In this document: positions 32,118-42,936 of the stretch, piece after piece
How positions within the stretch are numbered: the first letter of the stretch is position 1
Layout: the number at the start of each line of letters is the position of its first letter
NCBI GenBank assembly: GCA_043228905.1
Contig: JBHGNT010000021.1
Span: 9,176,001-9,240,000 of the forward strand
Direction of reading: 5' to 3'
DNA length: 64,000 bases
Source of the DNA: Azolla caroliniana
Taxonomy: Eukaryota; Polypodiophyta
Notes under the pieces: generated by a model
Seen by the model: only the letters and a program-made list of their open reading frames with translations
Told to the model about the DNA's origin: nothing
Database searches by the model: none
Position numbers and translations under genes: made by a program

Positions 32118-32490
32118 CAGTTAAGCACTCTCTCTTCTTCTTGCACCAACAAGAAAAAATGACAACAACACATAAAGTTTGCCCTAAGTCATATTTATAC
32201 TAATATGACTTTTCGGCTATTTACAAATGTAGCCTCGATGGGCTCTCAGAAACATATTTACGAATATGTCTCTTCCTCCGGTTCGCACCGGGTCTGCGTC
32301 ATCCGGCTCTCCGTAGCCGGGTACTCCTCATCCGGTTCATACCGGGCCTGCACCATCCGGCTCTCTGTAGCCGAGTACTCCTCATCCGGTTCATACCGGG
32401 CCTGCACCATCCGGCTCTCCGTAACCGAGTACTCCTCATCCGGTTCATTTGTCTTCTCCCTTCCCATCCGGAGGGACCTGTCTCCCAACA
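31809..32490 (-). repeat. 3' LTR of K with 54-bp triplicate
   Basis: The LTR contains (CT)n at about 32084-32114 and three tandem copies of a 54-bp unit. These start at 32300, 32354 and 32408 and each begins CATCCGGCTCTC. On the minus strand they fall near the LTR start, in U3, where enhancer repeats are common. Confidence 0.8.
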
Positions 32491-33470
32491 AACTCCCCCT
32501 TCACTCCGGCATGGGGTGTCTTACCTGTCCGATCCTCTTCCGGCATGGGTCCAGCTTGTCGGGTGTCAGCACTTTGGTCAGCATATCTGACCCATTCTCG
32601 GCCGTGTGGATCTTCGTCAGTGCGAACTCCTGGTCATCTACTCTTTCCCGGATCCAGTGATATCTTCGCTGGATATGCTTCGTCCGAGAATGGTAGGCTG
32701 CATTCTTAGCAAGGTGGATGGCACTTTGACTGTCGCAGTAGAGTCAGTATTCCTCTTGCCGGATACCGAGCTCTCCGATGAAGTCCTTCATCCATAATAT
32801 TTCCTTGCCGGCTTCCACAGCCGCCATGTACTCCGCCTCTGTGGTTGACAATGCAACTGTCTTCTGCAGCCTCGACTGCCACGAAACAGCTCCCCCTGCA
32901 TATGTCATTACATACCCGGATGTAGACCGGCTGGTATCAACATCAGCCGACATGTCCGAATCGGTGAAACCGTCCAATTGAGGTTTTCTGGAGCCGAATC
33001 GGAGACACATATTTGAAGTGCCCTTCAAATACCGGAGTATCCACTTGACCGCGTTCTAGTGCTCCTTGCCGGGATTGCTCATAAACCGGCTCACCACTCC
33101 GACTGCGTATCCAATGTCCGGTCGGGTACAAACCATTGCATACATCAAGCTCCTGACGGCAGAGGCATATGGAATCTTCATCATATCCGCCTTCTCTGCT
33201 TTCGTCTTCGGGCTTTGCTTGCCGGATAGCCTGCAGTTTGCCGGAAGTGTCGATCCGACCGGTTTCGCTTCTGACATGTTGAACCGGTGAAGCACCTTTG
33301 TCACGTACTTCTCTTGTGACAGCCATAATTGCTTCGCTTTCCGGTTACGGATGATGTGCATCCCCAGCATCTGTCTTGCCGGACCCAAGTCTTTCATTGA
33401 GAAAGTCCGGTTGAGAGCCTTCTTCAGCATCTGTCTTGTCGGACCCAAGTCTTTCATTGAGAAGGTCCGG
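32491..33470 (-). pseudogene. RT tail and RNase H of K
   Basis: Frames contain MKDLGPARQMLGMHIIRN, YASAVRSLMYAMVCTRPDIGYAVGVV, STTEAEYMAAVEAGKEIL and CDSQSAIHLAKN (partly beyond a stop). An exact 60-bp period duplication (33361-33420 and 33421-33480, with few mismatches) repeats the MKDLGP-RQML segment next to the deletion joint. Confidence 0.75.
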
Positions 33471-33949
33471 TTGAGTTCACTGAGGCAACGACCTCGTGCT
33501 CATAGATCTTCGCCACACACGGCGGTTACAACAGAGGCAATGACCTCTTTCTCTCTCTCTCTCTCTCTGTACAGTTAAGCACTCTCTCTTCTTCTTACAC
33601 CAACAAGAAAAAATGACAACAACACATAAAGTTTGCCCTAAGTCATATTTATACTAATATGAATTTTCTGCTATTTACAAATGTAGCCTCGATGGGCTCT
33701 CAGAAACATATTTACGAATATGTCTCTTCCTCCGGTTCGCACCGGGTCTACGTCATCCGGCTCTCCGTAGCCGGGTACTCCTCATCTGGTTCATACCGGG
33801 CCTGCACCATCCGGCTCTCCGTAGCCGAGTACTCCTCATCCGGTTCATACCGGGCCTGCACCATCCGGCTCTCCGTAGGCGAGTACTCCTCATCCGGTTC
33901 ATTGGTCTTCTCCCTTCCCATCCGGAGGGACCTGTCTCCCAACAAGTTG

Positions 33950-34624
33950 TACACGTCCAGATTTGTCTTACTCAGTAGGTTTTCTTTCTAGATTTATGCA
34001 GAATCCTGGAATAGCTCATTGGAATGCTTTAAAGCGAGTCCTTCGCTATCTACAATACACTAAAGACATCAGTCTCACATACAAGTCCTTCCAATCTAGG
34101 AATTTGTCCCAACTTAATGGTTGGCTCCAAACACCGTTAGTCGGTTGGACGGATTCGGATTGGGGGGGGGGGATCTTGATTCCTCCCGCTGAACATTTGG
34201 TATGGTTTTCACATTTGTCGATGGGGCAATTGCATGGAGAACCAAACGTCAAGTATCCGTGGCTCTTTCTAGCACCGAAGCGGAATATGTTGCGGCGGCA
34301 TTAACAGCAAAAGAAGGATTGTGGATAAAGACGATCATTGAAGAGCTCGACATCATAAAGCTTAATGAAGTCAAAGTGTTTTGCGACAATCAATCATGCA
34401 TTAAGCTAGCTATTAATCCAAAGATCACAGATCAAAATAAACATATAAGAGAAAGACACCATTTTATTCGAGAGTTGGTAGAAGCAAAAGAAATGTCTTT
34501 ACATTATACATCTACTACAACAATGTGGGCGGATTTTTTGACGAAGCCAGTACCACAACAAAAACATTGGAATTGTTGTAATAAAATTGGTCTTAGTATT
34601 AGTAAGATCAATATAGAAAAATAA
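33950..34624 (+). pseudogene. RNase H of E
   Basis: After K the frame continues CTRPDLSYSVGFLSRFMQNPG, then WTDSDWGG where a 10-G run (34163-34172) shifts the frame. The next frame has IAWRTKRQVSVALSSTEAEY, VFCDNQSCIKLAINP (catalytic Asp), HIRERHHFIRELV and WADFLTKPVP. It ends at TAA 34622, which is the true polyprotein end 20 bases before the LTR. Confidence 0.82.
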
Positions 34625-34644
34625 ACACTTTATTTTATGGGGGG

Positions 34645-34891
34645 TGTTAGAATATAAAATAAAGTATAATATTAGGAGTAAAAATAAAACATATTATGAT
34701 AAATAAAGTAATAAACAAATATTCCTAAAATACCCTCATTTATAAAAACGTTTTGTAACTACCCTTTCTCTTTTATATACACATTGTAACCACAAGTCAT
34801 ATGATGTGAGAAATACAACTATTGGTTCTTGATCTCTCTCTCTCCCTGTTATCTTCTTCCTATCTCTTGTGTTATTGCTTGATTTCTTACA
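34645..34891 (+). repeat. 3' LTR of E
   Basis: 247 bp from TGTTAGAATATAAAA to TTTCTTACA, directly after a TTTTATGGGGGG polypurine tract. It contains a TTTTATATACACA promoter-like box near 34770. No 5' partner exists in the window. Confidence 0.75.
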
Positions 34892-36404
34892 AGTGGCTAT
34901 TGAATAGTGGTGACAATTCGCTGGACTGTGACTGACAACGACTGAGTGCTGGCCAAACAGTGGGGATTGGCCAAGTAGCAGCCCGACAACGGTCGAATAG
35001 GGGCCAAGTGGTGGAAATTGGTCGAGTGGTGTCCGAATAGCAGCAATTGGCTGAACAACAACCGAGTAGTGGCTGAATAGTGGTGATTGGCTGAACAACG
35101 CCTGGAAAGTGGCCGAATAGCAGCCTAGTGGCAACGAACGATTGCCCGGACAATGACCGACTACAGCCTAGTGGTGGCCGAACAATGGTCAGATAATGAC
35201 TGAATAGTGACCAAGTGATGGCAATTGGCCGGATAGTTACTGACAATGGCCGAGTGGCAGCCAAACAACGGCCAAGAGAGGGCCGAATAGTGGCTGGACA
35301 ATGGCCGAATAGCGGCAGCCAATGGCAGATAGCGACCGAGTGGTGGCCGAACAACTGTCAAGTGTGGCCGAACAACGGTCGAGTGTGGTCAGATATCCGA
35401 CAATGGTCGAAGAGCGGCCTAGTGATGGCCGGATAGCGGCCGGACAACGTTAGAACAAAGACGACAAGCGATGGCTGAGACAAACAATTAGCCAACAATC
35501 AGCCAGACAACGGAGAAAGAAGGAGTGGAAGACAAAGCAAAAGGAAGAGAAGAAAGAACAAACAGAAGAAGAAGGTGAAAGTAGATGCAGAAAGAAACAG
35601 GATGATGAGAAGGGCAAAGAAAAGAAAAAGAAAGCAAATTAGAAACGAAAAAGATAGGAAGCAAGAACCCAAAGAAGACACAGAGACAGATACAGAAGAA
35701 GAAGAAGAGCATTTGGTGCAAGCATAGGAGGAAAGATCGAGATAGAGAAAAGAGAAGAGAAAAGGGCATACAGAGAAATTACAGAGAAAATGAGGAGACA
35801 TCACCAAAATTCAGAAATGTAAGGGCACAAATTCAAAGGGCATTATTGGAATTGCAAAAGCTCAAGGGCAGAGAGAAGAATTTTCGAAACCAAGGCAAGA
35901 AACGAAATTTCAGAAACTTGAAGGGCATTACAAAGAATTTCAAAAAAATATATGAGGAAAGTCCTTGTAAACTCAAAACTCATATAAAATAAAAGAAAAA
36001 CACACATACACATACACCAAAAACAAAAAGAGTATTGAAGTTTCTATGTTCACGGATGTTTCGACCGAACGAGAGGTTCGTGTCGTTGAGTTTGTGTTCG
36101 TGTTTCACGTGTTCCGGTCGATGGAGTTCTAACCAACGCGATAAGAGAAGACCAAGGGAGTTCCAATCGTAAGTTCCGGTCCAAGGACTGATGTTCATGT
36201 TTATTGAAGGCATGTGGGTTCACCCATGCAAGGCACTGTCCCACGAGCGTGCCATAGGTGTTATCCGTGAGATTATACATGTATGAGTGTATAAGTGTTG
36301 GTACGTGGATAGATATGTGAAGTCTTTGTATTAAAAGTAATGTGTAAGTGTATGTGCAAATGTGCACATAAGTGTGAGTATATTAATATGTAAAGTGAGC
36401 AGGT
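34892..36404. other. Unclassified 1.5-kb region of repeats and purine-rich DNA
   Basis: It comprises a degenerate short-unit array (34905-35470), a strongly purine-biased stretch (about 35505-35990) and a mixed AT-rich tail with no open frame of note. It lies between two LTR-like sequences (34645-34891 and 36405-36634), so it may be the interior of a non-autonomous LTR element. No matching LTR pair, primer site or TSD was found. Confidence 0.35.
34905..35470. repeat. Degenerate GGCCGAATAG-type array
   Basis: More than thirty imperfect units of about 12-15 bp, variants of TGGCCGAATAGC and TGGCCGAACAACGG, are arranged head to tail for 560 bp. The long minus-strand frame through it (155 codons) is repeat-derived and shows no domain. 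Confidence 0.7.
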
Positions 36405-36634
36405 TGTTACAAGGTTATGTAACTAACCTACAACCCTCATTGGATGTTCTTGATTCGGAACCCTCATGTAATGTTCCTATATAACCCCACCCATTGGGCA
36501 TGAATGGGAAGATAACACTAGTTTTCCTCTCAACATTGTTTTGTCTCTCTCTCTTTCTCTTTCTCTCTAGTTTCTTCACGCTCAACCCCCTTGGGAAGGG
36601 GGTGTTCTCGGCTCCACCCCCCATCCCTCAACAT
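36405..36634 (+). repeat. Candidate small LTR
   Basis: A 230-bp segment from TGTTACAAGG to CCCTCAACA has a CCTATATAACCCC promoter-like box at about 36475-36487 and a CT-rich run after it. It sits exactly where the RNase H of copia H breaks off (36635). No TSD matches (GCAGG versus TCTGT), so this may be one end of a larger truncated element. Confidence 0.35.
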
Positions 36635-38199
36635 CTGTATGTGCTTGGTTAGGGAGTGGTATGCAACATTCTTGGCAAGATGTATGGCACTCTGGCTATC
36701 ACAGTGAAGCAAGAACTCCCTCTGCTTCATCCCTAGCTCGTTGAGAAAATTTCTCATCCAGATCAGCTCTTTGTCGGCCTCTACTGTTGCCGTATACTCT
36801 GCCTCTGTAGTCGACAAGGCTACAGACTTCTACAGTCATGACTGCCATGACACTGCTCCCCCTGCATAGGTCATCGCGTACCCTGATGTGGATCGGCTCG
36901 AGTCGACATCTCCCGACATGTTTGAATCAATAAAACCTTTTAGCACAGGTTTTTTCTGACACCATACCTTAGGCATACCCCTGAGGTGCCCTTTAAGTAC
37001 CTGAGTATCCACTTCATTGCTACCCAGTGTTCTCTCCCTGGATTACTCATATATCGTCTTACTGCTCCTACAACAAATGCTATGTCTACTCTCGTACAGA
37101 CCATAGCATACATTAGACTGCCAACAACCGAGGCATATGGTACCTTTCTCATCTCGGTCTTCTCCTTCTCCTCTCTCGGGCACTGCTTCGCATTTAACCT
37201 ACAGTTTGTCGGCAATATTGAGCCGACTGGCTTTGCAACTAACATGTTAAATCTCTCTAGGATCTTCGTCACATACTTCTGTTGTGACAACCATAGCACC
37301 TTTTGAGTTCTATCTCGAACTATGTGCATTCCCAAAATCTGTTTAACCGGTCAAAGGTCTTTCATGGCAAATGATTTGACGAGAGCTTTCTTCAAGCTTC
37401 CAATCTTCCTTGTATCTTGACCAACTATCAACATGTCATCAAAATATAACAAGAGCATCAAGAAGTCTCCTTCGTCGTACCTCTAAATGAACACACAATG
37501 ATGAGCCCGTGTTTTCTAGAACCGGTGTTCCATCATGAAGGACTCGAACTTCTTGTGTACCATTGACGTGGAGCTTGTTTCAAACTGTACAAGCTTTTCT
37601 TCAGTCGACACACTTGATTCTCTTTCCCTTTCTCCTCAAAGCCTTCGGGTTGCTGCATATAGATTTCTTCTTATAGCTCCCCATGTAGAAATGCGGTTTT
37701 GACATCCAACTGTTTGATCTCTAGATCCATACTGGCCGCTATGCTTAGAACAGTTTGAATGGATGCCATCTTCACGACTGGTGCGAATATTTCGTGAAAG
37801 TCAACGCCCTTTTTCTGTTGAAAACCCTTCACCATTATGCAGGCTTTATACTTGGGCTCACTGTAGGCTTCTCCAGTCTTCACTTTGTAGACCCATTTAT
37901 TCCTGAGTGCTCTCTTACCTTTTGGCAACTCTACCAGGTCGTAGGTGTAATTCTCGTGCAAGGATTCCAACTCATCTTGCATCGCGCTCAGCCATTTCGC
38001 TTTGTGCTTGTCGGCAATGCCTTCTTCATAGCACTCCGGTTCACCTTCATCTGTCAAGAGGATGTATTGTCTGGCATATGTAGTGGGTGCTTTCCTCTCC
38101 CTGAGTGCGTATCTTCTTCCACTCATTGTTGGCTCTCTTTCAGATGTCTCTGCCAACTCTTCTCTCTACTCGGGATTCTACTCGTCAATCAGCCTCTCC
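36635..38199 (-). pseudogene. RT and RNase H of H
   Basis: Right to left: MQDELESLHENYTYDLVELP, YKACIMVKGFQQKKGVDFHE, LDVKTAFLHGEL, then frame changes. The active site reads YFDDM instead of YVDDM (near 37435). LGMHIVRDRT, YASVVGSLMYAMVCT and STTEAEYTATVEADKELIW with CDSQSAIHLAKNVAYHS follow. The Val-to-Phe change at the active site, several frameshifts and the cut at KHIQ show it is inactive. Confidence 0.8.
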
Positions 38200-38660
38200 T
38201 GTCATGAAAACACTCACATCATGCATCGAAAGGATCCTGACACTCACGTTATGACTCGGAAGGATTTGAACCCACGACCTTGTTGTACACATGTCAAATC
38301 CGTAACCATTGTATTAATATTCTTATATGTATAGTCTCTAGAATATGAAATCTAATATCATAGGAATATTCTATATTACTCTACATTCTAGAATGACCTA
38401 GAATATTCTAGAGTGTTCTATACCACTAGAATACTCTAGAGATCTTCTAGATTACTCTACATTCTAGGATAACCTAGAATATTCTAGAGTGTTCTCTATT
38501 ACTTATAAATAGGGATCTATCACCCATCCCAAACCTAAATTGGTTCAACGGCATTTTGTAGCCTACTCTTTGTAATCCATTTCACGCTTCAATATAATAA
38601 TTCTCTTTCAATTATCTCTCTATCTCTTTTTCTCTCTCTTTTTCTCTCTCAGTCTTGACA
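38200..38660 (+). repeat. 5' LTR of F
   Basis: 461 bp, TGTCATGAAAAC to AGTCTTGACA. It carries two arrays of heat-shock-type pentamers (38385-38419 and 38461-38495) followed at once by TATAAATA (38504-38511) and, further down, a CT-rich leader. Confidence 0.92.
38385..38511 (+). promoter_or_regulatory. Heat-shock-element arrays and TATA box in F LTR
   Basis: Array 1 reads as seven contiguous pentamers aTTCt aGAAt gaCCt aGAAt aTTCt aGAGt gTTCt. Array 2, 76 bp later, reads aTTCt aGGAt aaCCt aGAAt aTTCt aGAGt gTTCt. Each array has the alternating nGAAn/nTTCn geometry with 5-bp spacing that heat-shock factor trimers bind. Array 2 ends 8 bp before TATAAATA. The 3' LTR has the same arrays with one T-to-G change near 57148. 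Confidence 0.65.
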
Positions 38661-38806
38661 GTTTGAACCAATTTTTTTCCTTTCATCTCTTCGTCTTCCA
38701 CAAACCAAGAATACATGCGTGTTCTTTCTGAGCTCGACATGCTCATGAATAAATTTGTGGCATTAGAGCATGAGAATCAAAGGCTACTTGGAGATCTACA
38801 ACATGT
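38661..38806 (+). pseudogene. F leader and first copy of gag start
   Basis: After the LTR a short leader leads into codons matching the Gag N-terminus at 52849 onward (EYMRVLSELDMLMNKFVALEHEN). The initial ATG segment is missing here. C1 was inserted after codon LQHV. The 52 bases that continue this copy lie at 52749-52800, after which the leader and gag start occur again. Confidence 0.75.
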
Positions 38807-39462
38807 TGTCGTGAAGAAAACCGTCCCTTGGCGCAATCGATGCATAGCGCGCGTGAACCGGCTCTTCACGTGTGCGCGCCCTTAACGTACATATAATAGG
38901 GAATTAAGTACAAAGGCATATCCGGGTAGTTAGATTCGGTAGGTAGGAAGTAAATGAGGGAGACTGCTCCCTTCTTGAAGCTATAAAGGAGAGGGAGAAG
39001 TAGGGAGAAAAGAGGAGCGGGCATTAGGGAGGACGAAGTGCTGTCGGACCGTAACCGAACGCTTCTCCTTAGATTCGTTTTCCATCACTCTTCTCTGCAG
39101 GTTTTTTGGGAGGCTCGCGCTGCTTCGAGGAACGCATGTGTGCTTCCGGCAGCACCTCCACCCTTTTCCCCTTTTCGTGCGCAGACGAACAGGCATCGAC
39201 ATCTGTTCGCCGGCCTGTTCGGTTGTAACCGCTCACGTGCTCTGTTTTGTATTTGTAATTCGTTAATATACAAACACTTATGTCTCCCTGTCTCTGTGTC
39301 CATTCGCGTCTTCTATGTTGACGGGCCGTGCCCCTGTGTTTCTTTGCTCATACGTGACCGGGCCTCTCTCTCCTTCTCTTTCCCCTTCTATCACTTGCTC
39401 TTCGGTTCAAGACCCCGGTGGTCCTGCCTCGTTTCTCCACGCAGGCGCGTAGTAACGCGACA
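38807..39462 (+). repeat. 5' LTR of C1
   Basis: 656 bp from TGTCGTGAAGAAAACC to AACGCGACA. A GAAGCTATAAAGGAG box lies near 38975-38990. The candidate primer site after it starts TTGGTGAACCC, so a tRNA other than the initiator Met is used; I do not assign it. Confidence 0.88.
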
Positions 39463-39506
39463 TCTTTGGTGAACCCAATGTGAAACAGGCGGCAGAGGAG
39501 CAGAAG

Positions 39507-41633
39507 ATGAGGGGGTTGGATCTTGCAGAGGCCATGGCTTCGGCCGTGGACCGGATAGTGAGCGCGCGTGAGGGCACCGGCGCTCTTGACAGGGCTATTG
39601 AGGCGATCGTCGGTATGATCGGCCGGTTCAGTGGAAAGGATGCCACGAGTTATTTGGCGTCGTACCGGGCGGAGATGTTGATGAGGGATATTCCGGAAGA
39701 GAGGCGTCTTGCCGGATTCCCTCGAGTGGCGATGTCGGGTATTCATGCGGAGGTGCTCGAGGTCCGGGCAGAGAGTCAGACTTAGGAGGAGTTCGAAGGA
39801 CGGCTTCTGGAGAAATACGGGCTGGATGACGCGCTTCAACTTTTGAAGCGGAGCTTCATGGAGTGGGTGGAGTCCCCCAACAAAGGAAGAAATGCGTCTG
39901 TACTCCTTCGGGAGTTTGGGGAACGCTTCGTGCGCCTTTCGGCGCTCGATCGGACCGTTCTGGACACAAGTCGTGTCCTACTGTTTGTCAAATCAGTTGA
40001 CGCAAGGGATCGGGGGCAAGTTGGCTCCTTACTGGAAACCGAAGACGGGCTGACGGCCGACTGGGCCGCGGTAAAAAGAGTCTGCGGTCGTTTTGACAAG
40101 CGGTGGGAGTGGGCTGATACAGAGGCGACGGGGGCGGGACCTGTCGCAGCAAGGAAGCTCGAACCGATACCGCAGGCGCGAAGGGAAGAAACCCGGGAGT
40201 GGCTCAAGACCGGTTCGGCTTCGACCGGTGTGATCAGAGGCTCGTCCGGGGGAACAACTCTGGAGGATTTGACGCGAGCAGTAAAGGATCTCTAGATCTC
40301 CCAGGCTCGGAGGGAAGGTGGCGATCAGGCTCGTGACCAACGGCCTCCGGCAGGAAGTAGGTGCATGTGGTGCGACGAGGTCGGCCACATCCGGAAAGAC
40401 TGTAGGGACTTTATGGAGGCTTTGAGGAGCCGGGTAGTGTACCTGTGGGAAGGTCGGGTGCACGCCATCGATACCCGGAGGGCCCTGAACCGAAACGACA
40501 GGCGAGGAGGAATGAAAAGGCTGATGGAAGAGGCGGCAGCCCGGCACACGGAGACCGTCCACTACTCAGCGTCAGCTGGTATTCGGGTCGGAGGCAGCGA
40601 GGCCCGGAAGGAGAGCAAAGCCGAGTTCTAGCCGACGGTGCTGGAAGGCCTCGCCGGTGCCCGACTAAAGAGAGACGAGGCGGACCGCGCGGAGAAGCGG
40701 GTCCAGGAGGTAACCGGGTGGAGTGACCCGGTCGAAGAAAAGACGGGTTTCGTCGAAGCAGCTTGCCAGAACTACGAGGCTCTGGTTGAAGACAAACAGG
40801 TAGGTAAAACCGGAGGGGCAGAACCTTCACAGAGATACAAAACCCGATTCGGGCCGAAACGGAACGAGGCCGGTGAATCCAGTGCCCGGGATAACCACAA
40901 GAAGGGCGGGTACCATTTGGGCACGGAGATCGAAAGGAACACGGACCTACGAAAGGTCCTGGAAGAACGAATCCTCAACAGCAAAGTGGAACTGTTGTTG
41001 CGGGAGGTGCTCGGAATCGCCAAGAAGGAGTTCCACGACTCCATCGTGGACTTGGTGAAGAGGAAGAGACTGTCGACGGAGGCAGAACCGGAAATGCCGG
41101 GGGAGGTGCGGACGGCGCACATAGAGGACATGGCGCTGGAAGACGAGTGGGCGGAGAGCCACTATTCGAGGCCACACTGGGCCCGAGCGACCACGGAAAC
41201 CCCGGTGAAGATCGGAGATGTTCAGGAACCGGTGGTGGCGCTGGTGGACCACGGTTCGGAAATAAACCTGATGTCCATGGACTTCTACAAGAAGGGGAAA
41301 TGGCCGATCAACACTAAGCACGGGTGGAAGATACGGGCGGCGACGCGCGCCACCGAGGAACCACACAGGGCCTGCCCAAACGTGCGAGTCAAGATCGGCG
41401 ACATCGAGATAGACCAGCACTTCTTTGTGCAGGAGACGTCCTCGCACCCGGTCATACTAGGAGAACTGTACATTACGGCAGCACGAATGGAGACCAAGGT
41501 GCTAGACAACGGGTCGGCTTACGCGAGGGTCAAGATTCAGGACGGGCGACATTCGGTCCAGTTCCTGACGGTGCGACCGAACCACGAGCGAAACCGCGAG
41601 TCCCTCGGTGGGAAGATCCGAGAGGATTTTTAG
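39507..41633 (+). pseudogene. Gag-protease ORF of C1
   Basis: The frame from ATG 39507 carries a Gag with SGKDATSYLASYRAEML and WVESPNKGRNASVLLREF, the knuckle CMWCDEVGHIRKDC (40362-40403), a long charged spacer and an aspartic-protease-like domain. The protease active site reads VDHGSEINLMS (Asp codon 41247-41249), with His where Ser or Thr is normal. Internal TAG codons at 39782, 40293 and 40629 are mutations. The final TAG 41631 is at the same place as in C2 (45021) and is the natural end. About 708 codons. Confidence 0.8.
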
Positions 41634-42252
41634 AGAGGGCTGCCAAGGCGTGGGGCCGCGACAGTCCGGACACTCCGGGGAGACCCCACAAATGTATGAT
41701 AGAAGCGAAGCCAAAGAAACCTTGTACCATAAGTAGGAAGTTTTGTTTCTCCGACAACGGAGGGTGTATGGTAGTCGGCGTCGTAAGCCGAGAAAAGACA
41801 AGGGCGGAAGAGCGACTTCGGGCGTGCGGAGTTCTCGGGCCCAACGAGGAAATCAACGGAGCCGTGGAGGTGGTCTCCTTCGATGATACCTTGGGAATAC
41901 TGCGAGAGGTGGTTGGAGAGGGCCTTAAAGAAGACCGGACGATACCGGTTTGTTCAAAAGAAATGTACGAAGTCATCGCGGACTTCAATCGAGGGCTCGA
42001 GTCGGAACGAACGGCCCGGGTTAACACGAAGTACAAGATTGTGGACCGGAAGGTAAGGCCAGTCGCGACACCCTTACCGGAGGGCAGCAAGTTGCGAATC
42101 AAGGGGGTCGCGTCGGACCCCAATTTACGAGATCCGGCCTGCATAGGACACACCTTCACCGACAGAACGCTACGGGAGCTGAAAATCGGTGGGGGCAGGT
42201 TCCTACTGCCGGCGGAAGAAGACCGGTTTCGGAGAATGCTCGGAAGGCACGG
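41324..42252 (+). CDS. Start of pol ORF of C1 (upstream of RT)
   Basis: In the -1 frame relative to Gag-protease, an open frame overlaps the protease end. It then reads GFLERAAKAWGRD, SDNGGCMVVGVVSREKT, RTARVNTKYKIVDRKVRPV, RDPACIGHTFTDRTLREL and FRRMLGRHG. C2 was inserted right after this. The frame resumes at 49144. This linker between protease and RT is long, has no motif I know, and is conserved in B. Confidence 0.75.
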
Positions 42253-42893
42253 TGTCGTGAAGAAAACCGTCCACAAGCGGAATCGGTGCACCGGAGCATA
42301 GGAACCGGCTCTTCATGCACGCACGCCTTGTGTTGTACATAGGAGAGAATTAGGGACGTGGAAGATCCTAGGTAGGTAGATTCGGTAGGTAGGAAGTTAA
42401 TAGGAAACGGCTCCCTTCTTGCCTAATAAAAGGAGGGGAACGAGGAGGAGGAAGGGATCGCGGAGAGTCGAGGACGAAGTGTTGTCGGTTTGTGGGCGAA
42501 GGCTTCTCTCTCTCTCTGGCTCGCAAACTCCGTAGCTTCTTGCTGTGCAGGTTTCGGGAGGCTCGCGCTGCTCTGAGGAATGCCCGAGTGCTTCCGGCAG
42601 CACCTCCAACCTACTCTTTCCTTTCTATGCATTTACGAACAGGCATCGCCATCTGTTCGCCGGCCTGTTCGGTTGTAACCGACTTCGTGTTTTGTTGTTT
42701 GTTTTTGTTAATACATACATACATTCGTGTCTCTCTGTGTCGCTGTCCCACTCGCGTCTTTGTGTCGAAGGGCCGTGTCCCTGTGAATCTGCTCTCGCCC
42801 GTAGCGGGTCTCTTCTCCCTTCTCTCTTGCCCTTCGGTACAGGACCCCCGAGGTCCCGCCTCATTCCACGCATCCGCGAGGAATACCTCGACA
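42253..42893 (+). repeat. 5' LTR of C2
   Basis: 641 bp, TGTCGTGAAGAAAACC to GGAATACCTCGACA. It is a different LTR subfamily from C1 (TCCACAAGCGGAATCGG against TCCCTTGGCGCAATCG after the shared start), though the coding parts are very similar. Confidence 0.92.
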
Positions 42894-42936
42894 TCTTGGT
42901 GAACCCGACGTGAAAGAGGCGGCAGAAGAGCAGAAG

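Larger units (their letters stand above)
31809..33944 (-). mobile_element. Ty1/copia element K, internally deleted
   Basis: In minus orientation it has a nearly full 3' LTR (31809-32490), RNase H and the end of RT, then a truncated 5' LTR (about 33471-33944). TSD AGTTG (31804-31808 and 33945-33949) and frame restoration in E support the ends. The left LTR lacks its first 5 bases, which could be lost by slippage between TTG repeats. Everything from Gag to most of RT plus part of the 5' LTR is deleted at a TGAG microhomology near 33471-33475. LTR words (TAAATATG, TATAAATATGACTTAGGGCAAAC) link it to the A family. Confidence 0.85.
22181..34891 (+). mobile_element. Ty1/copia element E, split by two insertions
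   Basis: The segments 22181-24144, 29845-31808 and 33950-34891 read in order as end of Gag, protease, integrase, a long linker, reverse transcriptase, RNase H, polypurine tract and 3' LTR. Removing J with one ATTTT copy, or K with one AGTTG copy, restores the frame at each junction (for K it rejoins LVSCTRPD). The 5' LTR and most of Gag are missing. Stops, frameshifts and a G-run indel show it is dead. Confidence 0.88.

Noticed and set aside
32300-32461. CRISPR-like regular repeats
   Set aside because: The 54-bp units are directly tandem with no spacers and lie in an LTR of a eukaryotic element.
34736-35361. Minus-strand frames of 132 and 155 codons
   Set aside because: They follow the degenerate 12-15-bp array and have repeat-derived composition without a domain.
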